Positions 50,170 to 58,140 of a stretch of 64,000 nt of DNA are shown piece after piece (within the stretch, counting starts at the first letter, position 1; each line of letters opens with the position of its first letter). The stretch comes from an uncultured Eggerthella sp. GTDB taxonomy: Bacteria; Actinomycetota; Coriobacteriia; Coriobacteriales; Eggerthellaceae. The notes beneath the pieces are model-generated. The model searched no databases. It was not told where the DNA came from and saw only the letters and a program-made list of their open reading frames with translations. The stretch lies in the NCBI GenBank assembly GCA_959607715.1, contig CAUHNN010000003.1:86881-150880 (forward strand), written 5' to 3'. The position numbers and the translations under genes were made by a program.

Positions 50170-51483
50170 ATGGAGCGCATCGAAATCACCGGGATGACCT
50201 ACGGAGCCAATGCGCTGGGACGAGGAGAAGACGGAAAAGTCGTCTTCGTCGAAGGCGGTGTCCCCGGCGACGTCGTCGAGATCGAAACCACCTCCGAAAC
50301 CTCCTCTTATCGAGAAGGAAGGGTTTCCTCCCTCCTCGAAGCGGGCACGGCGCGCGTGCAGCCCGCCTGCCCCTACGCCGGCCTCTGCGGGGGATGCCCC
50401 TGGATGCACCTTTCTTACGAAGCCCAGCTCGCGGCGAAACGCAGCAACGTCGTCTCCCAGCTCGTCCGCATCGCCCACTTCGACGCCGCCCGCGCCGAAG
50501 AGCTCGTCGGCGCCTGCCTGGGTTCGAAGCGCCAGGTTGGCTACCGCAACAAGCTCGAACTCGCTGCCGGCTTCGATGCGGCCGGCCGCTTCCAGCTCGG
50601 TTTCCACGAACGCGGCGGAGCGCTCGCCGCCACCCCCAAGACCTGCCTGATCGCAGCCAAGGGCATCGAGAAGGCCCCGGGATCGCTGCGCGGAGCGCTT
50701 TCCTATGTGCAAGGATCGACCGACCTCGGCATCTATCGCGTCGGGGTACGGCGCAGCGTGCGCACCAAGGAGACGGAGGTCGCCCTCTGGACGGCGCCGA
50801 GCGCTTTTCCCCGCAAGATCGCAACCGACACCATCGCCAGCGCGCTCAAGTGCACGAGCATCGTGCGCGTACTGGCAGACCCCGGCAAAGCCCGGAAAAT
50901 AAAGAAAGTGGAAGTGCTCCACGGCCGCGGCAACTGGGGCGAGGAGCTGCTCGACATCCCCTATCGGATCAGCGCCCCGAGCTTCTTCCAGGTCAACACC
51001 GCCCAAGCCGAGAACATGATCGAGCTCGTGCTCGAAGGCCTCGCCGTCGACGAGGAATCGGTGGTGGCCGACCTGTACTGCGGAGCCGGGACGTTCACGC
51101 TGCCGCTTGCCCGCACCGGGGCGGCGGTCTACGCCGTCGAGTCGGCGGCATCATCGGTTCGCGACCTTCGCCGCAACCTCGAAGGCCACGATTACGACGT
51201 CGAGGTCATCGGAGGGGACAGCGCCCGCGAACTGCCCCTGCTCGGGGAGCTCGATGCGCTCGTCGTCGACCCACCGCGCGCCGGCCTGGCCAAGGGAGTG
51301 ACCGAGAGCATCGCCCGAACACGCGCGAAACGCGTCGCGTACGTGAGCTGCGACCCTGCCACCTGGGCGCGCGACGTCAAGCGCTTCGCGGAGGCGGGGT
51401 ACGAGCTCGTGAAGGCCACCCCGGTCGACCTCTTCCCCCAAACCTACCACGTGGAGACGGTCAGCATCCTTGAGCGCAGGTAA
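50170..51483 (+). CDS. 23S rRNA (uracil-5-)-methyltransferase, RumA/RlmD type
   Basis: The 437-residue protein starts with a TRAM domain (GEDGKVVFVEGGVPGDVVEI), has 4Fe-4S ligands C67-x5-C73-x2-C76 and C159, and a methyltransferase domain with FFQVN, DLYCGAGTFTLPLA, DPPRAGL and YVSCDPATWARD (catalytic Cys). This is the RumA/RlmD/RlmCD family; which uridine is modified cannot be told. ATG at 50170 follows AAAGGA at the right distance; 50161 is an alternative. Divergent from tRNA-Arg. Confidence 0.92.
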   Translation: MERIEITGMTYGANALGRGEDGKVVFVEGGVPGDVVEIETTSETSSYREGRVSSLLEAGTARVQPACPYAGLCGGCPWMHLSYEAQLAAKRSNVVSQLVRIAHFDAARAEELVGACLGSKRQVGYRNKLELAAGFDAAGRFQLGFHERGGALAATPKTCLIAAKGIEKAPGSLRGALSYVQGSTDLGIYRVGVRRSVRTKETEVALWTAPSAFPRKIATDTIASALKCTSIVRVLADPGKARKIKKVEVLHGRGNWGEELLDIPYRISAPSFFQVNTAQAENMIELVLEGLAVDEESVVADLYCGAGTFTLPLARTGAAVYAVESAASSVRDLRRNLEGHDYDVEVIGGDSARELPLLGELDALVVDPPRAGLAKGVTESIARTRAKRVAYVSCDPATWARDVKRFAEAGYELVKATPVDLFPQTYHVETVSILERR

Positions 51484-51524
51484 TCCCCCCCCTTTAGGAT
51501 CCGGGCTTCCCTCCTCTTCCAGCA

Positions 51525-51570
51525 AAAAGGCTCCGCCGAGAATGCGCAGTGCATCTCGGCGGAGCCTTTT
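51525..51570. terminator. Bidirectional terminator between rlmD-type gene and rsfS
   Basis: Perfect 17-bp inverted repeat AAAAGGCTCCGCCGAGA/TCTCGGCGGAGCCTTTT with a 12-base loop between convergent genes, T-rich on both sides. Confidence 0.95.
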
Positions 51571-51599
51571 CGTCGATATGCCTCGTTTCCCGACGCCGG

Positions 51600-52037
51600 C
51601 TATTCGCCACGCGCCTCCTTCACGTCACCCACCAGCTTGGCGATGCGCTCCGAATACTCGGGGTGCTCGATGCCGGCTTCGGCCAGATCGACGATAGGGG
51701 CATCGCCCCACAGCATCTCAAGACGGTAGAAATCGCGTGCCTCGGGCTGGAAGACGTCGACGACGAACGAACCGTAGTCGAGCAGCTCCCACGAATGATC
51801 TTTCGTCTCCTCACGGGCGACGGGCTTGATTTCCGCCTCCTTGCGCAGCGCCTCCTCGACGGAGTCGAGGATCGCCTCGACCTGAGGGGTGTTCGCGCCG
51901 GTCGCGATGACGAAGTAGTCGGTGACGTCGATCATGTCGCCGACCTTGATGACCATGATATCGGTGGCTTTTCTCTCGTCGGCGGCACGCGCGGCGATGA
52001 GAGCGCACTCGCGCGGGGATTTCATTTCAGCAGTCAC
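51600..52037 (-). CDS. rsfS: Ribosomal silencing factor RsfS
   Basis: RsfS binds L14 and blocks subunit joining when nutrients are low. The 145-residue protein has ATDIMVIKVGDMIDVTDYFV, ATGANTPQVEAILDSVEEAL and HSWELLDYGSFVVDVFQPEA with DFYRLEMLWGDAP, which identify the family. It overlaps the yqeK stop by four bases and ends the rplU-to-rsfS cluster. Confidence 0.95.
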   Translation of the reverse strand: MTAEMKSPRECALIAARAADERKATDIMVIKVGDMIDVTDYFVIATGANTPQVEAILDSVEEALRKEAEIKPVAREETKDHSWELLDYGSFVVDVFQPEARDFYRLEMLWGDAPIVDLAEAGIEHPEYSERIAKLVGDVKEARGE

Positions 52038-52777
52038 TTATCGTTCTCCTTGATTTCACGGCTTCTGAAAGCCTCACTATACCAGTTCCACACGTCGAGC
52101 GATCCATGCGAGATCGGGCGATCGGCCCGCACAAGATAAGCCATGCCCTCCTTCAAAACCGCGAAGAAGAGCTCTTCGAGGCTCATCTGCCCAAGCGCCT
52201 TGTAGAGACGCTTGTAGGCCGCAACGTCGTGAGTCGGCTCGATTTTGTCCGCGACGAAGATGATCATGTCGAGCGGCGTCATGCCGGGAGCGCCGACCGT
52301 GTGGCGCTCGATCGCGCGGCATACGTCCTCCCCGAGCCACGGGAATTGCCGCGACAGCACCGCAGCGGCCGTTGGACCGTGGAGGATCCAGGGCATGCGT
52401 TCGACAGCGCCCTCCTCAACGGCGATTTGACAGTCGCTCACGCGATCCGCCAAACGCGAAGGGCTCAGCGCCTTGTCCCAATCGTGGAGAAGCCCCGCCA
52501 TGCGCGCCTGGCGATCGTCGTAACCGTAGATGCGGGCGATCTTGCGCGCGGTCTTCGCCACGGAGATGCTATGCACGTAGCGATTCGGACCCACGCGCTG
52601 CATCAGCAAACCCTTCATGTACTTATAATTCCCGGAGCAGTACGGCTTATCCGGATCGATGCGATTATCCTCGAACTCGCTCGGGAGATAGGCGAATTCG
52701 GACAGCTCCTCGCGCGATGGTTCGCTGGGCTGCTCCTTCAGGGACGTCTTGCTCTTGCCAACGGGGCCTTTAGTCAT
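52034..52777 (-). CDS. yqeK: HD-domain hydrolase YqeK (predicted Ap4A hydrolase)
   Basis: The 247-residue protein has an HD domain: HSISVAKTARKIARI, MAGLLHDWDKALS (HD pair) and ERHTVGAPGMTPLDMIIFVADKIEP. YqeK proteins hydrolyse diadenosine tetraphosphate to ADP. An N-terminal extension of about 75 residues precedes the HD domain. ATG at 52777 follows GGAGG and overlaps nadD; an in-frame ATG at 52807 lies inside nadD and lacks support. Confidence 0.9.
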   Translation of the reverse strand: MTKGPVGKSKTSLKEQPSEPSREELSEFAYLPSEFEDNRIDPDKPYCSGNYKYMKGLLMQRVGPNRYVHSISVAKTARKIARIYGYDDRQARMAGLLHDWDKALSPSRLADRVSDCQIAVEEGAVERMPWILHGPTAAAVLSRQFPWLGEDVCRAIERHTVGAPGMTPLDMIIFVADKIEPTHDVAAYKRLYKALGQMSLEELFFAVLKEGMAYLVRADRPISHGSLDVWNWYSEAFRSREIKENDK

Positions 52778-53498
52778 GGGAAACGGCCTCCTCACGATAG
52801 AATCCATGCTCCATCAGGTGATCGACCACCACCTGGGGCGTCAAATAACGAATCGACTTGCCGGCGACGAGGCGGGCCCTCAGCTCACTCGAGGAGATGG
52901 CGAGGGCCTCGATGGCCACGAACAGAAGATCGATGTTCGGGGCACCCTTGACGATGGCCTCGCGCTGAGTGAGCGACAGCTCGGAGCCGGGCCTTTCGAC
53001 GGCGATGAATCGGGCAAGACAGCCCATCTCGTCGGAATCCTTCCACTTCGAAACCGATGCGATGGCATCGGATCCGGCGATGAAGAAGAGCTCGACGTTG
53101 TCGGGGTAATGGGAACGCAGCGTTCGAAGCGTGTCGATGGTGTAGGTGTCGCCCCCGCGGGCGATTTCCATGTCGCTGACGTCGAAGTGGAGATTGTCGG
53201 CGGTGGCGGCACGGCACATCGCAAGGCGCTCACGGGCCGGCGCGATGCGCTGATCGCGCTTGAACACGGGGCTACCCGTCGGGATGAACACGATGGCGTC
53301 GAGGTCGAAGGCTTCGCGCACCTGCTCGGCACATGCCAAATGCCCGTTATGGATGGGGTCGAACGTGCCGCCCATGATACCCAAACGGCAAGGCTCGCCA
53401 TCGGCCCCCAAGTCGTCGAAGCGCTCGCAGACGATCGGGGATCGCCGATCCGTTCGCGATGCGGCACGCAGAGCCTCGAAAACGTCGATTCCGCTCAT
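52770..53498 (-). CDS. nadD: Nicotinate-nucleotide adenylyltransferase
   Basis: NadD makes nicotinic acid adenine dinucleotide in NAD synthesis. The 242-residue protein has the nucleotidyltransferase motif MGGTFDPIHNGHL and the C-terminal ISSSELRARL. It has an N-terminal extension of about 38 residues before the first strand (CRLGIMGGTFDP), longer than usual. An internal start is possible only at M42, too late. It overlaps yqeK by eight bases and lies two bases after proA. Confidence 0.94.
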   Translation of the reverse strand: MSGIDVFEALRAASRTDRRSPIVCERFDDLGADGEPCRLGIMGGTFDPIHNGHLACAEQVREAFDLDAIVFIPTGSPVFKRDQRIAPARERLAMCRAATADNLHFDVSDMEIARGGDTYTIDTLRTLRSHYPDNVELFFIAGSDAIASVSKWKDSDEMGCLARFIAVERPGSELSLTQREAIVKGAPNIDLLFVAIEALAISSSELRARLVAGKSIRYLTPQVVVDHLMEHGFYREEAVSHD

Positions 53499-53500
53499 AC

Positions 53501-54769
53501 CTACCCGCGTACCTGACCTTCTCCGTCGATGAGGTACTTCGTGCTCGTCAGCGCCTCAAGGGCAAACGGACCGCGCACGTGCAGCTTCTGGGTAGAGATG
53601 CCGATCTCCGCCCCCAGGCCGAATTCGCCGCCATCGGTGAAGCGCGTCGAGGCGTTGGAATACACCGCCGAGGCGTCGACGAGGCGCTCGAAGCGCGCGA
53701 TCGCGCAAGGATCGGAGGCGACGATGCACTCGGAATGCCCCGTGCCATAGCGGTTGATGTGAGCGATGGCTTCGTCCACTCCCCCCTCGATGACCTTGAC
53801 GCTGATCTCAAGCCCCAGGTACTCGCGGCCCCAGTCCTCTTCGACGGCGTCGGCGAAGCGCGCAGGGTCGAGGGGAGCATCGAGGCAAGCCCGGGCGCGC
53901 TCGTCGCCATGGACGACCACGCCCGCTTCCATCAGGTCGGGAAGCAGGCGGGAAAGAAGCTCTTCGGCGATCGCGGCGTCGACGAGCAGCGATTCCTCGG
54001 CGTTGCACACGCCCGGTCGCTGGGTCTTGGCGTTCATGACGATGTCGCGAGCCCAGCCGAGATCGGCCGACTCATGAACGTAGACGTGGCAATTGCCCAC
54101 GCCCGTCTCTATGACGGGGACCGTCGCATGCTCAACGCAATGGCGGATGAGCCCGGCCCCGCCGCGCGGGATCAGCACATCAACCAGTCCGCGCAAGCGC
54201 AAGAGCTCGTCTGTCTGAGAGCGATCGGTCGAGCGGATCGCCACGACGGAATCAGCCGGCAGACCCACCGACTCGACGGCCGATCGAAGGGCATCGACGA
54301 TGGCGACGTTGGAGTTGACGGCCGAGGAACCGCCGCGCAGAACGCAGGCGTTGCCCGACTTGAGGGCGATGCCCGCCGCGTCCGCGGTGACGTTCGGCCG
54401 CGCCTCGTACACCATCGCGACGACACCCAGGGGGACGCTCACGCGCCGCAGGCGCAGGCCGTTGTAGAGGGTGCGCTCCTCGATCACGCGACCCGTCGGA
54501 TCGTCGAGCGCGGCAAGCGACTCGAGCGCACGCGCCATCGACTCGATGCGCCCTTCGTCGAGCATGAGGCGATCGAGAAGGGAATCGCTCATCCCGTCGC
54601 GGCGGGCAGCCTCGCAGTCGAGCGCGTTAGCGTCGCAGATCTCCACGCTTCGGCCCCGCAGGGCGTTCGCCATGGCGAAAAGCGCCTCGTTTCGCGTTTC
54701 GACAGACGCCAGGGCCACCTCGGAAGCGGCCAGGCGGGCAGCCTCGGCTGCTTGTCTTGCTTCACTCAT
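53501..54769 (-). CDS. proA: Glutamate-5-semialdehyde dehydrogenase
   Basis: ProA reduces glutamyl 5-phosphate in proline synthesis. The 422-residue protein has VYEARPNVTADAAGIALKSG, RGGSSAVNSN, PRGGAGLIRH and the active-site Cys in RPGVCNAEES (C255). Normal length. Its ATG overlaps the proB stop by four bases, so the two enzymes of the unstable intermediate are translationally coupled. Confidence 0.97.
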   Translation of the reverse strand: MSEARQAAEAARLAASEVALASVETRNEALFAMANALRGRSVEICDANALDCEAARRDGMSDSLLDRLMLDEGRIESMARALESLAALDDPTGRVIEERTLYNGLRLRRVSVPLGVVAMVYEARPNVTADAAGIALKSGNACVLRGGSSAVNSNVAIVDALRSAVESVGLPADSVVAIRSTDRSQTDELLRLRGLVDVLIPRGGAGLIRHCVEHATVPVIETGVGNCHVYVHESADLGWARDIVMNAKTQRPGVCNAEESLLVDAAIAEELLSRLLPDLMEAGVVVHGDERARACLDAPLDPARFADAVEEDWGREYLGLEISVKVIEGGVDEAIAHINRYGTGHSECIVASDPCAIARFERLVDASAVYSNASTRFTDGGEFGLGAEIGISTQKLHVRGPFALEALTSTKYLIDGEGQVRG

Positions 54770-55887
54770 TCGAACACCACCAATTCATCTCGATGGACCA
54801 CCGGACGGTTTCCGAGGTGGACCAACAGTTCATTCCCTTCGAGTTCCTGACGACTGCGTCCGCGCGCCAAGCTCACCTCGGAGACGGGCGCCTCCACCTT
54901 TCCCCGCGCGATCAGGTGACCGGATCCGTCGCAGATGTCGACGATATCGCCGCGCACGAAGGACCCCTCCACCTTGACGATGCCGACGGCGAGCAGCGAT
55001 GAGCCTTCGCGAATAAGCGCCCGAACCGCACCGGAATCGACGTAGAGCGTCCCCTTCGCCGTATCGCCGAGGGCGATCCAGAGCTTGCGCGGCGTTATGT
55101 CATGAGGGGCCGCATTCGCCGAAAAGCGCGTTCCCACCTGCTCGTTGCCGACGATCGCGGCAAGCGCACCGGGCTTGCGCCCATGGCACACCACCAATTC
55201 AATGCCGGCGACCATGAGAACGCGGGCGGCGCGGATCTTGGTGATCATGCCGCCGCTCCCCACCTTCGACGTGGCGTCTCCGGCAGAGGCGATGATCTCG
55301 GGGGTGATGCGCGTGACCTCGGAAATCAGGCGAGCATCGGGGTCGGTGAAGGGATTGGCCGTGTAGAGCCCGTCGATATCGGAGAAGATGACGCACTTGT
55401 CCGCCTGAACGAGGCAGGCGACGAGCGCGGCGAGAGTGTCGTTGTCGCCGAAGCGGATCTGCTCGACGGAAACCGTGTCGTTTTCGTTGATGACGGGAAC
55501 GACGTCGAACTCGATCAGGCGCTCGAGGGTATCGCGCGCATGGAGATAAGAATCCCGTCGCGCGGTGGTATGGCGAGTGATCAAGACGATGGAGGTCATG
55601 ATGCCGTGGCGGGAGAAGGCCTGATCGTAGGCGGACATCAGGGCGTTTTGGCCGACCGAGGCCGCAGCCTGCAGAGAGGGCATGTCGGTAGGACGCTGCG
55701 CGATGCCGAGCGCCTCGAGGCCGCATGCGATAGCGGCACTCGAGACGATCACCGGGCTCCAGCCCGCCTTGCGAAGCGCATCGACATCGCCGGCAAGGCT
55801 CGCAAGGTAGGCGCGGTCGAGCTTCCCCTCGTCGGTGACGAGGGTGGATGAGCCGATCTTGATGACTATGACCTTCTTGCCGCGCAT
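54766..55887 (-). CDS. proB: Glutamate 5-kinase with PUA domain
   Basis: ProB phosphorylates glutamate as the first step to proline. The 373-residue protein has VIVIKIGSSTLVTDEGKLD, VPVINENDTVSVEQIRFGDN, FSDIDGLYTANP and GSGGMITKIRAARVL of the amino-acid kinase fold, and a C-terminal PUA domain (about 280-365). Its ATG lies three bases after the obg stop. Confidence 0.97.
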   Translation of the reverse strand: MRGKKVIVIKIGSSTLVTDEGKLDRAYLASLAGDVDALRKAGWSPVIVSSAAIACGLEALGIAQRPTDMPSLQAAASVGQNALMSAYDQAFSRHGIMTSIVLITRHTTARRDSYLHARDTLERLIEFDVVPVINENDTVSVEQIRFGDNDTLAALVACLVQADKCVIFSDIDGLYTANPFTDPDARLISEVTRITPEIIASAGDATSKVGSGGMITKIRAARVLMVAGIELVVCHGRKPGALAAIVGNEQVGTRFSANAAPHDITPRKLWIALGDTAKGTLYVDSGAVRALIREGSSLLAVGIVKVEGSFVRGDIVDICDGSGHLIARGKVEAPVSEVSLARGRSRQELEGNELLVHLGNRPVVHRDELVVFE

Positions 55888-55890
55888 CGG

Positions 55891-57288
55891 TTAAATATCC
55901 AACCCTTCGTAGATGTCTTCCTCGTGCATAAGCGCCGATTCGAATTCGAACGCGTAGCCCAGAATGCGGATCTCATCGCCGTCGCGCGCACCGGCGCGCT
56001 CGAGGGCCTGGTCGAGCTTAAGGCGCTTGAAACGATGCTGCAGGAAAGCGATGGCCTCGTCGTTTTCCCAGTCCGTCTGGATGACCATGCGCTCGATCTG
56101 CTTGCCGCTGACGCGGAAAATACCATCGGAGAGCATCTTGACCTCGAAGCGCTTGTCCTTCTCATCGCGACGATGCTGCCACACCTGCTCGAAGTGCTCC
56201 TGGCCCTCCTGAGCTTCACGAGCCGCTTCCCTGAGCTCCTGAACGCGCGCGCCGACCGTTTTGATGAGCGCATCGAGGCCGGCACCGGTCACCGCGCTCG
56301 TGCGATACAGGCGCGGATCGAGCGGGCTTTCGACGAACTCGTTGCCGCCGACGCGCGCCAGCGAATCGGCGCGCACTTCCTCGGCCAGGCGACGAGCCGC
56401 CTCATCGGCACCCGGGGCATCGATCTTGTTGCCGACGACGACGCAGGGGCGCTCGGCAAGCTCGGGCGCATACAGCTCGAGCTCGCGCTTGATGATGCGG
56501 TAATCCTCGACCGGATCCCTGCCTTCATAGCCGCCCGTCAAGTCGACGACGTGGATGAGGATGGCGCTGCGCTCGATATGGCGCAGGAACTCGTGGCCCA
56601 GCCCCTTCCCTTCGTGAGCCCCTTCGATGAGACCCGGCACATCGGCGACGACGTAGCTGTATTCCTCGGTTTTGACAACGCCGAGATTGGGAACCAGGGT
56701 GGTGAAGGGATAGTCGGCGATCTTGGGCTTCGCCGCGGAGATGCGCGAGATCAGAGAAGATTTGCCCGCTGAAGGCACGCCGACCAAGGCAGCATCGGCC
56801 ATGAGCTTCATCTCGAGTTCGATCCAGCACTCCTCGGCAGGGACGCCGAGTTCGGCGAAGGCAGGGGCTCGACGCGTCGGGGTGACGAAATGGGTGTTGC
56901 CACGGCCCCCCACGCCGCCGCGCGCCACGACGATGCTTTCCCCGTCGTGCGTGAGGTCGGCAATGACCTCGCCTACCTTCTTGCCCTCGTCATCGTACTC
57001 GCGCACAAGCGTGCCGACGGGAACCTTGAGAATCAGATCCTCGCCGTTCGCTCCGTTCATCTTGGAGCCCTTGCCGTGAGTTCCGCGCGTCGCCTTGAAA
57101 TGATGCTTGAAGCGGTAGTCGATAAGCGAAGAGACGCGCAGGTCGGCCTGGACGATGACGTCCCCGCCGCGACCGCCGTCGCCGCCGTCGGGCCCTCCCT
57201 TGGGCACATGGGCCTCTCGACGAAACGACATGCAGCCGGCGCCGCCGTCCCCCGCTTTGACGAATATGCGAACTTTATCGGTAAACAT
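55891..57288 (-). CDS. obg: GTPase Obg
   Basis: Obg is an essential ribosome-associated GTPase. The 465-residue protein has the glycine-rich Obg fold (VKAGDGGAGCMSFRREAHVP), G1 GVPSAGKSSLI, G3 DVPGLIEGAHEGKGLGHEFL, G4 VGNKIDAP and a C-terminal OCT domain (KQIERMVIQTDWENDEAIAF). Normal length for actinobacteria. Separated from rpmA by a hairpin, so partly independent expression is likely. Confidence 0.97.
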   Translation of the reverse strand: MFTDKVRIFVKAGDGGAGCMSFRREAHVPKGGPDGGDGGRGGDVIVQADLRVSSLIDYRFKHHFKATRGTHGKGSKMNGANGEDLILKVPVGTLVREYDDEGKKVGEVIADLTHDGESIVVARGGVGGRGNTHFVTPTRRAPAFAELGVPAEECWIELEMKLMADAALVGVPSAGKSSLISRISAAKPKIADYPFTTLVPNLGVVKTEEYSYVVADVPGLIEGAHEGKGLGHEFLRHIERSAILIHVVDLTGGYEGRDPVEDYRIIKRELELYAPELAERPCVVVGNKIDAPGADEAARRLAEEVRADSLARVGGNEFVESPLDPRLYRTSAVTGAGLDALIKTVGARVQELREAAREAQEGQEHFEQVWQHRRDEKDKRFEVKMLSDGIFRVSGKQIERMVIQTDWENDEAIAFLQHRFKRLKLDQALERAGARDGDEIRILGYAFEFESALMHEEDIYEGLDI

Positions 57289-57308
57289 GATGACTCGATT
57301 CTAAACGA

Positions 57309-57335
57309 AAAGCCCCCTGCGACGCAGAGGGCTTT
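57309..57335 (-). terminator. Terminator-like hairpin between rpmA and obg
   Basis: On the minus strand AAAGCCC-CTGC pairs with GCAG-GGGCTTT around a GTC loop, with one bulged mismatch, followed by TTTTCG. It lies 24 bases past the rpmA stop and would reduce read-through into obg. Confidence 0.75.
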
Positions 57336-57358
57336 GAAACTCGGGTGTAGCGGTATGC

Positions 57359-57610
57359 TTACGCCAGAGGACGGACATGCACCTTGCGGCGCGCGCCACG
57401 GGTGTACTCGACCGTGCCTTCGCACAGGGCGAAGAGGGTATCGTCCTTGCCGCGGCCTACATTTTCACCGGGGTGGAAATGCGTACCACGCTGACGAACG
57501 AGGATGACGCCCGCACCGACGTGCTCACCGGCAAAGCGCTTGCAACCAAGACGCTTGGATTCGGAATCGCGACCGTTGCGGATGGAACCTTGACCTTTCT
57601 TGTGTGCCAT
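57359..57610 (-). CDS. rpmA: 50S ribosomal protein L27
   Basis: The 83-residue protein starts MAHKKGQGSIRNGRDSESKR, the universal L27 N-terminus near the peptidyl transferase centre, and continues AGVILVRQRGTHFHPGENVG. Standard length. It follows rplU by 13 bases in the conserved order rplU-rpmA-obg. Confidence 0.98.
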   Translation of the reverse strand: MAHKKGQGSIRNGRDSESKRLGCKRFAGEHVGAGVILVRQRGTHFHPGENVGRGKDDTLFALCEGTVEYTRGARRKVHVRPLA

Positions 57611-57623
57611 TTCATTCCCTCCT

Positions 57624-57932
57624 TTACGCTTCGATGGCGTTGATCTCGACGCGGGTCAGATTCTGACGATGACCACGCGTGCGCTTGTAGTTCTTGCGCT
57701 TCTTGAACTTGAAGACGATCTGCTTCTCGCCCTTGAACTGCTCGACGACCGTAGCGGTGACCTTGGTGGCCGCTGCCTTGGCAGGGTCAGCCTCGACCTT
57801 GTCGCCATCGACGACGCAGATGGCGGTCAGCTCGACCTGCTCGCCGACCTCGGCGTTGAGCTTCTCGATGTTGATCTTGTCTCCGGGGGCAACCTTGTAC
57901 TGCTTGCCGCCCGTCTTCACGATTGCGTACAT
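57624..57932 (-). CDS. rplU: 50S ribosomal protein L21
   Basis: The 102-residue protein starts MYAIVKTGGKQYKV and ends GHRQNLTRVEINAIEA with FKFKKRKNYKRTRGHRQ, diagnostic of L21. ATG at 57932 follows GAGGAG; the longer frame upstream runs through the leader. It opens the operon. Confidence 0.98.
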   Translation of the reverse strand: MYAIVKTGGKQYKVAPGDKINIEKLNAEVGEQVELTAICVVDGDKVEADPAKAAATKVTATVVEQFKGEKQIVFKFKKRKNYKRTRGHRQNLTRVEINAIEA

Positions 57933-57965
57933 AACACTCCTCAATAGAAATAAACGCAAGGCGAT

Positions 57966-57994
57966 AGCTTACCAGCGTGGCCGTAGCAAGTCAA
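57966..57994 (-). promoter_or_regulatory. Promoter of the rplU operon
   Basis: Minus-strand -35 TTGACT (57994-57989), 17-base spacer, -10 TAAGCT (57971-57966), 34 bases before the rplU ATG. The -35 is near consensus, as expected for a ribosomal-protein operon. Confidence 0.7.
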
Positions 57995-58140
57995 TGAAAC
58001 GAGTCATTGCAACGAATGCACAGCCTCCGCGTATCATCGCACTTATTCCTGAGCTACCCGCTCTTCGGGGTAACCTGTTGAATAATACCAGAACCACGTG
58101 AAGATACCAGGAATTCCCTCGTCTTTTTTTGCGCTGAAGA

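Noticed and set aside
58050..58078. Hairpin between polA and rplU as polA terminator
   Set aside because: Imperfect stem (GTTACCCC/CGGGTAGC-type) and no T-run on the minus strand; too weak to call.
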